This document shows, piece after piece, positions 22,071-34,465 of a stretch of 64,000 nt of DNA (positions are counted from its first letter, which is position 1; every line of letters starts with the position of its first letter). Made by a program: the position numbers and the translations under genes. This DNA is from Valencia hispanica. Taxonomy: Eukaryota > Chordata > Actinopteri > Cyprinodontiformes > Valenciidae. Location of the stretch: contig OY747717.1 in assembly GCA_963556495.2 (NCBI GenBank), positions 2,002,001 through 2,066,000 on the forward strand, in the 5' to 3' direction. Under the pieces are notes generated by a model. That model saw only the letters and a program-made list of their open reading frames with translations, was not told where the DNA came from and ran no database searches.

Positions 22071-24229
22071 ATATTTAATAAATTATAAAATAAACAAATG
22101 ACGGTTTAAACATTTTCTTCTTATGAAACTTACAGCATCGATACTTTGGCTTTCTGTCAAAGTCGAGACAATCTGGGATATGAAATGAATATTTCAGACG
22201 GCTCTACTGTCTGTGTCAACAGTAACAAGTTAATCGGGGGTTAAGCCGTTACCTGAGCCAGCTGACAGGATGTTGCATGAGTTATACAGGTGAGGTGGGC
22301 GGGGCTACAACGCTCTGCTAATCTACAGGTTTAATCACCGCTGCAGAGGAGCCGCTGTTTCTAACCCTGGAGTTTCTCTTGGTTTCATCTGTTTTTCATT
22401 TGGCCTTTCATACCTTTTGTATTGATGAAAACAAAAGATGACATTAGATAAATAACTTATTTTTTCTATTTAGGTGGGACACTGTGGTGGGGGCGGAGCT
22501 CCCTCCGCTCAGCTTCCAGCTGCTGCTGCAAAATAACACAAACGTCACTGACTAATTCCTGGAAGAAACATTTTAAACACTCATTATTACAGTCAAATGT
22601 CCAGTCAGTTTATACTTTATTGCTACGTTTAGAGAACGGCACCAACGAGGGCAGCTAAGTGGGGTCCTTTGGCTCAGTAACATCTGTGTTAGCTAACTGC
22701 AATCGACACGAACAGAAGTTGGTAACCAGTTGACATGAAAACACGTTGTTCTGTAACACCGGGAAGCCAAAGTGTTACCAAACAGGAGGCTTTAACAACG
22801 GAAACTGGTGTTCAACCTCCTGCTCTCCCTGATAAACCCTCGGCCTAATTTGAAGCCTGTTTCTCGAAAAATGCTTACCCATTAAAAATTTGTAGATTTC
22901 AGCAACCAAAAGGAGTATTTGAACCATTTTGTTGTCATTGTAAAGGTAACATTGAGTATAATTTATAGATGTATCATTATGCATGTTAGCTGTTACTGGT
23001 TAGGAGAAACTGAAGATGGAACACAGCAGAAATTAGTTTTTTTTGCTCCGCCTAAAAAAACAAACATGTTTTATATGGAAAAACTCTATGGCTATTGCTT
23101 GAATGGCTGTGGTTACTCAATAAAATGTCAATACAACATGTGGACATTATCTCTGCAAAAGTTGATATTGATTATGTGAAGCAGGACAAAACTAGAGAGG
23201 TTTTAGTGCAGCCAAGTCAGGCGACGTGTCCAGTTTGGCACAAAGTGCCATTTCTATTTTTGCCATGTAAAAATTTTATTTTTTATATTAATGTCACATA
23301 GTGTTCAGTAGTACTAAAATAAAGACTTTTGGGTGTTTTTGGAAAAAAAATCTGATAATAATGCAATTATGGATATATGTATATTTTTATCCTGTGCGCC
23401 CTCTTGGGTAATGCGCCCGTCTTGCCGGCTGGTAGTTTTATTTTACGCAAAGACCTACCCTCCCAGCGGATTGGTCAATTTTGATGAGCAATACCTCGTT
23501 GGATTCTTAGAAGCCAATAGAACAACGCCAAAACTTGCCAAACAAGATTGACAACACAGTCAGCCAACCAGGGAGCTGAGAACAGAGCCTCCAGGAAGTG
23601 CCAGGCTTCTCAGCGAACAGACTAAAAACACGTTCTAGGAACCAAAAATTGTAAGAGAAACGCCCGAAAAGTTCTGAATGGTTCATAAGAGATGGAAGTA
23701 TCAGAAAATAACGTTTATTTGCCGAAGAAATCATCTTTACACGGCAAAACAGCAACGGTAAGGCAAATTTTACTACTGCAATTCTAAAAAGCCATTTCTT
23801 GTTGTGTTATACTTTGGCTTATATCTCCGCGGTGCTTTGGTATAGCGTCATAGCAGATGCATCTTTGGCATCAGCAGGTTCTCTGCTTTCATTTGAGGGG
23901 TTACTTGTGTATTAAGCACAAAGGATTGCTGCGGTAGAGGCAGAAATGTGGCGGCTGGGTTGACAAAACTCTGATGTTACGAGTTTGTTCGTAAATATTT
24001 ATTTACGTGGCATCTGAGTTGTGTTTGTGGTTGGTAGACATAGTTTAGATAGCCTTGTAGCGCGTGGTCTAGGTCCTCCAATTGGGGAACCCTCGGGTTT
24101 ATCAGAGTCACTGGTCATAACTTCTGTTAGCAGGAGGCTGCGCTGTTTCTTTACAGATTCGCTGTGTTGCTGGCTAAATTGTAACGGAGTTATGCTTCTG
24201 TGTGGAAACTCTGTACGCCTGTGTGCCGT
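22071..24229. other. Unassigned sequence
   Basis: No gene recognised. If the hAT-like ends at 21505 and 24230 are a pair, this stretch would be a decayed element interior, but no transposase motif could be read in it. Confidence 0.3.
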
Positions 24230-24287
24230 ATCAAAGGTTCTGTACCGAAAAATCAGAATACGGATACATGTACCATTACACCTCTAA
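24230..24287 (-). mobile_element. hAT-like element end (reversed)
   Basis: On the minus strand it reads tagaggtgtaatggtacatg and then a cggtacaga motif, matching the style of hAT ends with gaggtgtaacggta starts. Confidence 0.4.
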
Positions 24288-24294
24288 CATATAC

Positions 24295-24660
24295 CCCCTT
24301 CTGGCCCAGAGACACCTTCCACGTAAAGCTGGAGTGTCGCTGAAGGCGTTCAAGGGTCTTGGTGTTCTAGTTTAGTTCTAATAGTAGGATGGAGAGGAAT
24401 AGTTGGGTTGGGATTTCATCTGCAATGATGAGGGCGTTGCTCCAGTCTGTGGTGTTAGGGGGGAAAAAGGCAGAGCCTTTCAAATTACTGGACCAACTCA
24501 ACGATGGTCATGGAATATAGATTAGGACCAAAACAATCCCGGATACGATCAGCTTGGAGTAGAGCTACTGCTCCTCTACGGCACAAAGGGGTCTGATGAA
24601 GGGGTTGAGGTAGATGATTGGGATGTTTCTCAAAGGAAAAGAGCGTGTCCTGCAGGGCTG
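24295..24660 (+). pseudogene. Decayed Rex3/RTE-type LINE coding fragment
   Basis: Contains a string of blocks I recognise from fish Rex3/RTE-like elements in the correct order: ggatggagaggaat, gggcgttgctccagtctg, tggtcatgg, agcttggagtagagctactg, ctcctctac and gatgaaggggttgaggtag. These blocks encode the region after the reverse transcriptase. The copy is riddled with indels and has no long open frame. Confidence 0.6.
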
Positions 24661-24789
24661 TATGTTAACTTTGTTTTTTTTATCTTATAGCACTGGTGCT
24701 ACAGAGGTTGCTTGTTTTGTAGCACAGGCAAAACAGTTATAGCATCAACACAAAATGTCTTTTACAATCTCTAAAAAACCTTGTCGTCT

Positions 24790-24992
24790 TGTCTTCAGGA
24801 AGAGACTGTGGAACATGTTCTGTTATTTTTGCCTGAAGTAAACTGTTGAGAGAAGGGAACAGGTACAACATTGGCAAGATATCAAACTTCCACTGGACAT
24901 CCAAGACCTTTTAAACAAAATTTCTAGTTCTAAAAAAATTGTTGAGATATGTTTAGAAGACAAAAATAATAGAAAGATTTTGTAAAAATAAG
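24790..24992 (+). pseudogene. Fragment of a LINE ORF2 C-terminus
   Basis: One frame reads EETVEHVLLFLPEVNC, then a stop, and the same strand later reads LPLDIQDLLNKISSSKKIVE and CLEDKNN before a stop. The ETVEHVL motif followed by an LPLDIQDLL-like tail resembles the C-terminal Cys/His region of fish LINEs. The frame is broken by an internal stop and a shift. Confidence 0.4.
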
Positions 24993-25329
24993 TAGGTCAT
25001 ATTTAGTATGCACCAGACGTTTATGGCTTATGTTATTATTTTCAGTGTTTTTTGTTATACGTTTTAAAAGTCCTACGTTGTTGAACTCACCATATATTTT
25101 GAACATTCCTTGAATGCACCACAGGTGTGTGATGCAGCGTAGTGCAGACAAGCTTCGGCCTTATGTTCGTTTGTGGCTTATAAAAGAAAGATGGGTCTGA
25201 TATACTAGCAGATTTCTTTTATACTTTTGAATTCATTCTAAACAGAAATTAACCGAGAAAGGTTTAATGATTGGTCAGTAGATGTAGCGTGATCGTGCTG
25301 CATGTACATGCGCAGATCATTCTCATTCA

Positions 25330-25590
25330 AAATTCAATTCAAAAATACTTTATTGATCCTAGAGGGAAATTAAGTGTTGGTATAGCTCATATAATTAATT
25401 CTTTAAGGAGTTGTTGTAGATGATGATGGCTGTGGGCAGGAAGGATTTCCTGTAGCCGTCTGTGTTGCAGCGAAACTGAAGAAGCCTCTGACTGAAGACG
25501 CTCTGTTGTTGTAGGATAGTCTCATGAAGAGGATGCTCAGGGTTGTCCATATTGTTTTTGATTTTATGAAGAATCCTTCTCTATTCTGAA
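25330..25590 (-). mobile_element. LINE 3' end, minus strand
   Basis: On the minus strand the coding remnant includes QQQSVFSQRLLQ and then YRKSFLPTAIIIYNN, the typical C-terminus of fish Rex1/L2-like LINE proteins. It is followed by a 3' tail with ctaggatcaataaagtattt. It matches the plus-strand tails at 6275-6455 and 16218-16388. This is the copy that best preserves the reading frame. Confidence 0.7.
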
Positions 25591-25599
25591 CTTTTGGAA

Positions 25600-26211
25600 G
25601 GACAGTCTGGATGCAGAACTGGCCGGGTCTCTAATCTGGAGGGAACATCTGCTACAAAGTTTCACAGAAAGTAGCTAACGGTGATCAGAAATGTTGGTAG
25701 ATTTGTCGCTAGGCGCTTTCTTTTTTTGGGGGGGGGGTCTGAAAAGTCCTTAGAAATAGCTAAATTGGCAACGAAACGACGTTGTGCAGTTTGATCCACT
25801 GAAATCTTGAGCCGTTCAGTGTGACGCACCTGTAGAGGTCGGTGGAAGTCGCACAGTGTGGCATGGAGCGGTCCTTTGAGACGGCCGAAACCCAGAACCC
25901 TCTGGGGGGACGGCTTCACTGGTCAGAGTAATGTTTGGTGTTCTTAGCTGCTGGATCTCAGTGGATGGATTCCTTGTATTGTAGTCTGATCTTTTAGGTG
26001 AAGATGGAGCTGAGAGGAAAGGTGAAGGTGAACCGACCCTCAGTTATAGTTACCAAATAATGCCCATTAGAATAAGATCCAGAATGAAGTTTTGTGGAAA
26101 TATGGCACATACGGACACGTTTGTCTTTGATGAGACTACATGAGGTAATGTCTATAGTAATCTACTGTCTCCTATCAAACAGCTTGTGCGTCATAAATGC
26201 ACGGAATAGGG
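25600..26211. other. Unassigned sequence
   Basis: G run near 25728-25737. No gene or element recognised. Confidence 0.35.
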
Positions 26212-26360
26212 CTTTAAAGGGATATTCCACCTCAAAGCCAGAATTTGTCTGTTGCCATCTTCCCCAGAGTTAGATAAGTGAGAAAACATAACCAGGCCCG
26301 TAATTCTCCCGATCTGGCAGCAGTCCGTTTGGTTTAGCTTAGCATAAAGCTGTAAGTGAC
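26212..26360 (+). repeat. Dispersed repeat (agggatattcc ... ccccagagttagat)
   Basis: Contains aagggatattccacctcaaa, ttccccagagttagataagt and tttagcttagcataaagctg. These blocks recur in many fish genomes in this order. Family and ends not resolved. Confidence 0.5.
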
Positions 26361-28577
26361 TGGTACCCAATAGCAATTTGTGTACAAAAGTGATTAAAAT
26401 GAATCAATAATGATCGTAATTTTTACTGTTAAACTCAATAATCATATCGACTGCAAATGAAAAGTAAGAAGTAGCACCGAGGAATTACAGGAGCCGATTT
26501 AGACTTGGGACTATGTTACGACAAAGCACCGCTGTAAGCCTACGCTGCAAGGCGCAAGGATACGACGCAGCGGTTTTATTTAACTGCTGAATCTATTTTG
26601 CATGTTGGAAACGACCAACAAAAGCAGCTGAGGTTGATGTGTTAGGTGGCTGTGAGTAGTAGCTGCTACTCCTCTGCATAAAAACGATCCAGTTGGGTTT
26701 TTTTTTCTCTGCCATTGGATGGGATACTTCCTCCTTTTGGAGGTTTTCTGGGGACATCCCATCAGGAGTAGACCCCACCTGGTAGTATTATTGTGAAGAG
26801 GGATCTGTGGGCTTACTTCATGGACCCTTTTGTCTCTCTAACCTGACCTTGCGTAACTGGAAGACGATGGATGAATGGGTAGAAAGAAAAGCCTCGTCAG
26901 ATGAAGGGTCCTTAACCTCAGTACACACAGAAGTGAAACCGCGAATGGATCGTCCTCCAGTCTCTATTCCACCGTACTTTCAGCTGTGCTGGTTTCATGC
27001 AGGAATTTAAAAATGTGGGTTAAGAGGCTAAAGTTTAAAGATCTTAATTTCGATAATGATTCCACCAATTTTTTGCAGGCAGTCCCTCTGGGGGGGGGGG
27101 GGGGGGGGTGCTTAAAAAGAACGGCTGCTCCCGTGGTCTGAAAGCTTTAACCTCGATGACAATGGGGAAAAGAATAAGCGGACCGGAGGATCAGAGCAGA
27201 TGAACGTGAACCTTCACATACTGAAACAACCTGAAAAACCATCAGCGGGAGCAGACCGCAGGTTGGAGGCATGGTGGGGAGATGTGGATGTTTAAATCGC
27301 GTTTGAGCGGACAGAAATTCCCAGAACCTCAACAATACTGTGTCAATGCCGGATTATAAAACAGAGCATCGTAGAGATCCGTTGTACAGTAAGTGGTTTT
27401 ATTTGGAACATCTGTCCCGGCACAGATGTTCATCGTACTCCGCAGTGAGGTAGAGGAGTAAAACTGAACTATAATGGCATCTAAAGATATTAATCCTCTT
27501 TGACTCTGTCAGCAAACATGCCGGCTCCGTTTAATCTGGACAGGAAAAAGCTCGTTATTCAGACTCCCACTATTGTCTCTGTTTCAGCTTCTTCCCCATA
27601 CATGATATATACGTGACAGACACACACACAAAGTGCGGTCCACACACACTTTTAGCGAAGCATATGGTTGATGTGAAACGTGTGTGTGAAGGTCATTAGT
27701 TCCTGTCTGGTCTCTGCAGGCCCGGGCTCTCGTTGCTGGCACCGCTTCTGCCAGATCTGACCAAATTATCCACAACGCCGCTGGTGGTGCCAACACTCGC
27801 ATGCCCGAGTGTGTGTGTGTTTCTTCGCTTACCATACGGTGCACATGCATGCACGGACATATTTCACCCGGCTTGTCAGTGTGGAAGATAATGAAACGTA
27901 TTCTACTGAAGGAGAAACTGTGCTCCTGTGCCGGTGTGTGAGATTTCGATTAGAATCATAGATGGTCACCTTGTCCCGTTGGGGGAAAACCAAGACTGTT
28001 TAAAACACAGCGATTAAATTAAAATAAAGGGTTTAGACTGTTGGGACATGCATGAATTAACAGACTCCTTGTCTTTTTGGCGTAACGTCTCCCTCTGGAT
28101 CGAGTCCATCTCCTCCTCCTGCGGAGTGTCTCAGTCCTCATCCAGGACGCCGAGGAGGCCTCTCCATATGCTGACAGGACGCTCTGAGCGCGCTCGTTAG
28201 GCCACCATGCCAACAGCCTACAACTCCAAGGTCAGAAATATGGCTCGTTAGGAAGGAGAAGCTTAACGAGCGGAGAGATCCTTAACGAAGGAGGCCATGT
28301 TAACGAGTTCAGTGGCGCCCAACTCTGCTGAGCACGTCTTGGATTGAGAACTAGCATAGTTTATAATACAAGGCTTAAAACAAGCTGGTATTTACACATT
28401 TAAGCATGTTTATCTGGAGTTTAATCATTGATGCTCTTTGTAAGCAGCTTTACAGCTCTTAAGGAACTTTATACATGATCAAAACAAGTCTGAAAACTTC
28501 AAATTCATAATATTTTGTAGATATTGTTTGAGGCATTTAAATTGAAATTTGTTTTGTTTTTTATGGTTTAAATTATT
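26361..28577. other. Unassigned sequence with long G run
   Basis: A run of about 18 G lies at 27091-27108. A local cluster of ttaacga/cgttaa motifs occurs at 28190-28310. No gene could be supported; overlapping open frames at 27580-27850 have no motif. Confidence 0.35.
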
Positions 28578-28770
28578 ACAGTGGTTCTCAAAGAGAAGCC
28601 ACCGAGGGAAGGTGTGAATCAACTTTCTTTTGCTCATAAACTATAAATGAGTGTCTAATTGTACTACCTACATTTCTGGTCATTATTTTTGTATTTTAGT
28701 GCATTTTTGTAAAACTATACATTTTCTGCCTAAAACAGTCAGTGCGGCGCCCCCTTCAGGTTAAAACTCT
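28578..28770 (+). mobile_element. hAT-like dispersed repeat, copy 1
   Basis: Starts acagtggttctcaaagag, a terminus style shared by many hAT repeats. It continues with gtgtctaattgtacta, tagtgcatttt and gcgcccccttcaggtt. The reverse complement of 38204-38340 matches most of this length. Confidence 0.6.
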
Positions 28771-29656
28771 ACACTGCACTTGAATTTGAATCGGGCATTG
28801 CTATTCACTCTGCGATCTTGCCGCTGTGCGGTATAACAGAAGCCGAGTCTCCGCTCATGTCTCCTTCACAGAACTTCCCTCCCTTTCCTCTGGTGAAGGA
28901 GGTGGAGAGAAATCCTCCACCTCAAAAGATCGCTCTGAGACAAAGGAACTCACTTCGCTTTTGCTCTCCATCTTTCTTGCAGTGGGGCTGCTGTCAACAT
29001 CTCAATCACAGCCCAGACCACGCACACCCCCCACAACCCCCCTGGCGTTCGTTGGTTCGCCAGGCAACGCCTCCTTTTGGTGCCTTTTTCAAATGGGAAA
29101 AGTGGGCAGAGTTCGACTCTGGTGGGGGAGTGAGTTGTTCTTAAAGAAATTAAAACTGTATTAAAAAATAGATACAAAACTGAACAGTGGTTGTTTATGC
29201 TAATTTTCTCCTTGATTAGTTTGCTCATAGGAACTCCTGCTTCACACCTCTGGGGGTCACACGCATCCATTGACCATTAACGTGTAAATTAGCATATCAA
29301 ATCTAAAATATTGTACTGGATTATGATTTTTTTCCCATTGTTGCTGATGTAATGCTAAGCTAGGCTAACCTTGCTCGTTTTCACTCTAAACACTTTACAT
29401 CCCGTTTGAAAGAAAGGGCTAAACAGAGGATTTTCATGATGTAACCCAAGAACCTGGATTGGATTTTTTCTGACTGACCAAAAGCTTTAAATCTGGGTCA
29501 CCTTGACTGGGATGAAGCTCATAGAGTTGTGGTTGGTGCCAGAACCCAAAAAAGTATCCCATCTTGTGCTCGTCTTAAAGACATTATTTTCTAACCCACA
29601 GATTCTAATTTCAAAACAATGAAAAGACCAGAAAATGACAAGAAGCATGGCTTAGA
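28771..29656. other. Unassigned sequence
   Basis: Two overlapping plus-strand frames of about 110 codons at 28818-29164 have no recognisable motif. No element seen. Confidence 0.35.
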
Positions 29657-29760
29657 ACAGGGGTTCTCAAATAGTGGGGCGCAAGAGGAAGGAGAACTTT
29701 TGTCTTTATTCATGCTTGAGCGATAAACAAGCCTCCAGTCACATAGGAAACAAATAGAGG
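29657..29760 (+). mobile_element. hAT-like element end
   Basis: Begins caggggttctcaaatagtgg, the terminus style of hAT elements. The partner end was not found. Confidence 0.4.
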
Positions 29761-31041
29761 AAGAATAAGAGTTTTATATTTCATTATAACCAAAATATGT
29801 TTTCTTTTAAACGAGAAAGGATGTAAGGGTAAAACGGCAGCATCTCGCTGAACTTATTTCCTAGCTCTGGACATTAAATGCTACCGTATGTAAAAAAAAA
29901 CTTTGAAGGCTTTTTACCTTTTTTTGTTAGTAGCATCACATAGTATGTTTGTCCTAAAATAACTTCTCTGCTATTCAAACACAGTTTTACTCTCCTGTCT
30001 TAAGTTCTTGTGGCATTTGTAATAAAATAATAAAAGGGTTCAGTCTTGTAAGCTCGCTAAATATTAACTAACTAGCATGCTAATATGGCTAGCAAACTTC
30101 CAATCAAAAACTTTTGATCTTTACCAAATGTTAGAACTAGATTAAAAGTATTAACTTGCACGAGTTTGAAACTAAACTTAAATTACTGATAATTTAACAC
30201 CCTGTCTGTTTATTAAGTCATAAACCAAATTAACATAGCTAGCCTGCTAACTAGCTAGCTAACTCCTAAACATTTTGAGGATGCTAAGATTTCTATCCTT
30301 AAACATTAATAAATTGTTGTTTAAATTGGTCTTCTAACTTAAAAACAAAGTATACTTTAACATCTGAAATTAGTAATACAGAAGAGTGTCGTAATACAGA
30401 AGAGAGATTTTTGTCCATTTCACATTTAATTTTTAGTTTTTCCTTTTCTTTCATTTCAACTTCTAGAAGAATGTAATTCTTAGATCATTATAGGAATAAT
30501 GTAAGTGTGCTCTAAAGCAATAAAATGAAATCATTATTGAGGTACTGTAGGCGGGATAAAAAGGATCCTAAACTGCTCTATAGGACTAGAAGAGTAACGG
30601 CTTTCTCTGAGAGGGATCACTGCTTTGTGTGGTCTGTCTGCTGCTGCTTAAGCTCTTCAATACATTTTACATTTAATCCCACAGAGCAGCATCTTTGAGT
30701 CTTGCAGCACTGTGCCTTTAATCTGTGAAGTTCCCTGCTAATGGAAAAGATGTCAGCAGAGATTGGACTGGATCATCATGGGTAAATTTAGGTTCAGTTG
30801 TCTGTAGCTTGTTGCGAATGTGATTCCATAAAAGCTAATATACAGTATAACACGGGAACAAAGCTCATTGTGTTTAGGGGAAGATGTAGGACACCGTTCT
30901 CTATGTGCAACCATTCAATCCTTTTTGCAGTCCCCCTCCTCCCTACTGTAGCATTATGTTGTGCTAAGCTAACATTAGCATGTTTATTTAGTGTTTTGAT
31001 ATGACTCATTGATAATATCAGCTCTCTGTTATACTGTCCAT
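29761..31041. other. Unassigned AT-rich sequence
   Basis: AT-rich, with several gctagc/ctagct motifs at 30050-30260. No gene recognised. Confidence 0.35.
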
Positions 31042-31451
31042 TAGGGATGTGTATTGGAAAAAATCTGGCAATACGATATGTATCGCGATACATGGGAGGC
31101 GATATGATATATCTTGATATATCGCGATACTATGAGTAAGACTATATACCGTGATTTTTAAAACTAAATTTAACTGTAGGAAAACACACTCCAACCTGTT
31201 TCATACTTTAACGCATCCAGTTTTATTACTAGATCTAGTTGATCCACTGGACCAAAGAAGCTGAAAACAGCCACAAACTACCAGTTATACTTTTAATTTT
31301 AGTACAAAAGTTACTGTCATTATTAATGGTTTCATTCAAATCCTTTAAAAAAACCCACAAAAAAACGATATTTTTGTTTTGAATATCGAAACAATATCGG
31401 GAAATAAAATATCGTGCTATATCGGTGTATCGATATTTTCTTACATCCCTA
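31042..31451. mobile_element. hAT-like miniature element, copy 2
   Basis: A 410-bp element with short terminal inverted repeats tagggatgt and acatcccta and many gatat/atatc motifs near both ends. It is related to 7637-8013 and keeps a ~40-bp segment missing there. The flanking 8-mers ctgtccat and cattgcat agree at only five positions, so the target-site duplication is decayed or absent. Confidence 0.75.
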
Positions 31452-32205
31452 CATTGCATGGATATTTGCCTGGGTATCACCAACAGCAGGCAGGTAGGAT
31501 CACATTACACTATATTCACATTAAACTAAATGTTTGCATGACAACCATCTAGAATTGACTTCTTGGTCCATAATCAGACCAGTTGTGTAAGCGTGTTCAG
31601 ATTTTAATCACTGATCAACACAACTAAATATGCTCTGATTGTTTTTGTTTTCACTTTTCAAGCTTTTTCTCTTCACCAGAGTGTTTTAGTTTAATCTCCA
31701 AACTCCTGTTTATTTCTAAATGAAAAACATTCATCATGGTGCAGAGACGATCAAATGGAACTGCTGTATGGTGTGAACGCTGATGAGTTGTGACAGACTG
31801 CTGCTTAAAGCCTCGGTAAACCCAGCGTTTATCCTAATTCAGACGTAAGAGAAACCTGCCGTCTGATTGGTTAGTTCTTGCCGCTCCTCTCGGCCTAAAT
31901 GATCAAACTTTCCACATCCGAGATGCTTCATCTTCTACCGCAGCATCGCATTGTTCCACATATCTACCTCTGCTTTCCAACTCCCTCTCCCCTTCCTGTT
32001 TCTTCCCTCCCAGCCTCCCCCCCCTCCGCCTTGCAGAGAAAAAAAAAAAAGATTACGGGCAGACGAGCCATTATTTTTGCTGATGGCCGCCATATATCAC
32101 CGAGACTGCACCAGAGAGCGAGGGACATAGGCAGAGAAGGTGGGGAAAGTGAGAGAGAGAGAGAGAGGGGGAGTAGTGTCTGGACCGAGCTGAAGGAAGG
32201 CGAGG
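31452..32205. other. Unassigned; GA-rich tract at right
   Basis: No repeat recognised. A GA tract lies near 32150-32170 and an A run at 32039-32050. The right half is pyrimidine-rich then purine-rich, a composition sometimes seen in 5' leaders. Confidence 0.3.
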
Positions 32206-32301
32206 ATGAACTTCAGGAGCCTCCTTTGCTTTTTTTTCATCCCCTCCTCTTCTTCACTGTTCTTTGTTCTTTCTGTTGCTCTCCGAAACCACTCTCTGTG
32301 A
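32206..32301 (+). other. Short hydrophobic open frame, possible 5' exon
   Basis: An ATG with a purine at -3 opens a 31-codon frame, MNFRSLLCFFFIPSSSSLFF and on, which is strongly hydrophobic and resembles a signal peptide. It ends in TGA after RNHSL. It follows a GA-rich tract that could be a 5' leader, in one of the few stretches here that I could not assign to repeats. No downstream exon was recognised. Confidence 0.15.
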
Positions 32302-32713
32302 AATTAGCGGATCCCACGCCGACCCCTGGAAGTAATAATAGTAGATTTGTGCTGAAAGAGCTCTGGAATAATGTGCTTTAATAGGTGTTGTGTTAAACCG
32401 AATAAGTGGGAGCAGGAAAAACGCAGGAATATCTGAACCTAATCCTTCCCACGCAGGTTGTTCAGGTCGGAGTGTCAGGTATGCAGGACTAGCTTGTTCT
32501 TGTAAATCCCGACTAGGTGAAAAGGTTTAATGTTCACCATCACGACTAGACTGATGCTCAGCTAGTGGGCTAAAGTTGCTTTCAATTCAGCCTAAACGAC
32601 TCTTTTTTTTTTTTTGCCCCACCAAGTCAAATAAACTAGCTTCCATCTCATGTGGCTGAAGTTTTTGTAGGGGAACCTGATCCGTTTGAGTTAATTAAAC
32701 TGGATCCACGCAC
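32302..32713. other. Unassigned sequence
   Basis: No feature apart from a T run near 32605. Ends at the hAT insertion site. Confidence 0.35.
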
Positions 32714-32721
32714 CTCATCCC

Positions 32722-34462
32722 CAGGGGTGGACTGGCCATCTGGCATACCGGGCATCATCCCGGTGGGCCGCTGTTTTTTTGTTTGTTTGTCTGTTTGTTT
32801 TTCTTCTCTCTCTAAATTCCCTCCAATTGGGCCGGCCAATTGGCTACAGAGGGCTAGCAGTTTGTTGCCAGAATCGACACATATTATTGGTCGATGTTTG
32901 TCATCGTCAAACAATCATGGGCTGACAGCCTATGAGAGCCATGACAGTGCTGTCAATCACAACACCAACCAGGGTGGGCGGGACCTCATGACACGGGCCG
33001 GAGTGGTGGCACTGGGACGGGGACACAGTCAATGGACGGGATGCTGATGAGCTGAAAATGGAGAAGGGTAAGAAAGAAGTACGGCTCAAAAAGCTGAAAT
33101 CTCTGGAGGTGGAAGCTGCTAAATGTTTAAGGTTGACAGACCTATGTGGCGCCGGGGTCGCCAGCCCAGTAGCAGGTGCTGCTGCGCGAGGAGCGAGTGG
33201 AGACATCCATGGTGAGTAACGTTAGCGTGGGGATGTGACCTGAATACTTGTGACAACATATTAGCCCAGAGTTGAAGGGCTGACTGTTGGTAGTTGCGGT
33301 TGATTTTGTTAAATATGCCAAATTGTGATACTTTCGATTATTATTGTTCAGATGATTTAGCTAAGCTAGCTAACAGCTACTGTCGGCAGCGGTCTCCGGT
33401 TGCCGTGGCAACAGTAAACATTACGGGGAGATACTACAGGTGAATAGAGAAAAAAGTTAGCTTCAAGATACCTTCATGAAACTTAATCCTAGTATTTAAA
33501 CAAACATCTTTTGTATTAGAAGTTTTGATATAAATTTTGTTTAGATGTGCAAATAAGGTGTAATCTGGTTAAAAATGTGCCACTCTGCATATATTTGTAA
33601 ACATATCTCAAAATTGGTGAGAGACAGATTTAATTTTTCTTTAATTTTCTAATCATATATGTTATCAAAAACTTTTTACAGAGGGAAATAGGTTTGTTTC
33701 ATTTCATTACTTCATAAATCAAAAAACAGTGTCAGTAGCTCCAAAAAACTCATTTTCGCCCTGTTTTTCTTACACAAAATAGCTCACAGCACAGAACAAT
33801 GGTGGAAAGTTTGGTGTATATAGGTATAACTGATTTCAAGATTATTCGTTTTGAATGTTGGAAAAAACTCATTTTGAGAAAAATGCAATTAAAGATTTGC
33901 ATTAGATAATTCAATGCAATGTGAAGTGAAGTGCAAATGACCCTCAAATCCCTCATTTCGTGTTTGTGATTGGTCATTAATTTAAACAGGCATACCATTT
34001 TTGGACATTTTTCTTTTTACTTTTTCTTTTTTGGGGGCTTTTTGTTTAGACAGCTTCACGGTAACAGGCAACTGGAAACAGTGAGATGGAAAATAGAAAG
34101 CCAGATCTGCTGTCGCACCTGCACTAAAATGATAAAAATAGTCGATTTTAGAGGTGTAGTTTGTTTTATTCTGAAAGGCAACATGTTAAGGATGTTCAAT
34201 ATCCACAAATCTCAAAATTGACCAGGTCACGAAAAATCCATGTTTTTGCCTGTAGTGTCTTGCCTTAACATGAACTAATGTGTCAGGCCACATGTGCTTT
34301 ATTTGTTAACTGCTATCAAGGAATATGACTCTCATTTGTACTGTATGCATGAGAGGAGATGCTGCGAGATTTGTGGACTTTTATGTAGTGTCGGCTGATA
34401 ATGTAGTGGGCTGGTCTGGACAGAAAATGCCAGGGCTGAATTTTTGTCCCAGTCCACCCCTG
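32722..34462 (+). mobile_element. hAT element (1.74 kb) with 8-bp TSD
   Basis: Terminal inverted repeats caggggtggactgg and ccagtccacccctg are perfect over 14 bp. Flanks carry a perfect 8-bp direct repeat CTCATCCC at 32714-32721 and 34463-34470. The element keeps a transposase first exon (33058-33211), but I saw no catalytic or dimerisation domain downstream, so it is an internally deleted, non-autonomous copy. The autonomous relatives I know of this terminus type in fish encode hAT transposases. Confidence 0.92.
33058..33211 (+). pseudogene. First exon of a hAT transposase (remainder deleted)
   Basis: The frame opens MEKGKKEVRLKKLKSLEVEA and continues AAKCLRLTDL, a lysine-rich N-terminus with the KS-LE-EAAKC-K-TD pattern I associate with one group of fish hAT/ZMYM-like transposases. 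It runs into a strong splice donor, catg|gtgagtaac, at 33211/33212. There is no recognisable downstream exon inside the element, so the product would be truncated. The annotation rests on pattern recognition plus the surrounding element's termini. Confidence 0.55.
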
Positions 34463-34465
34463 CTC

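Noticed and set aside
28019..28213. Arginine-rich minus-strand frame
   Set aside because: Only 64 codons, low complexity and no motif; most likely chance.
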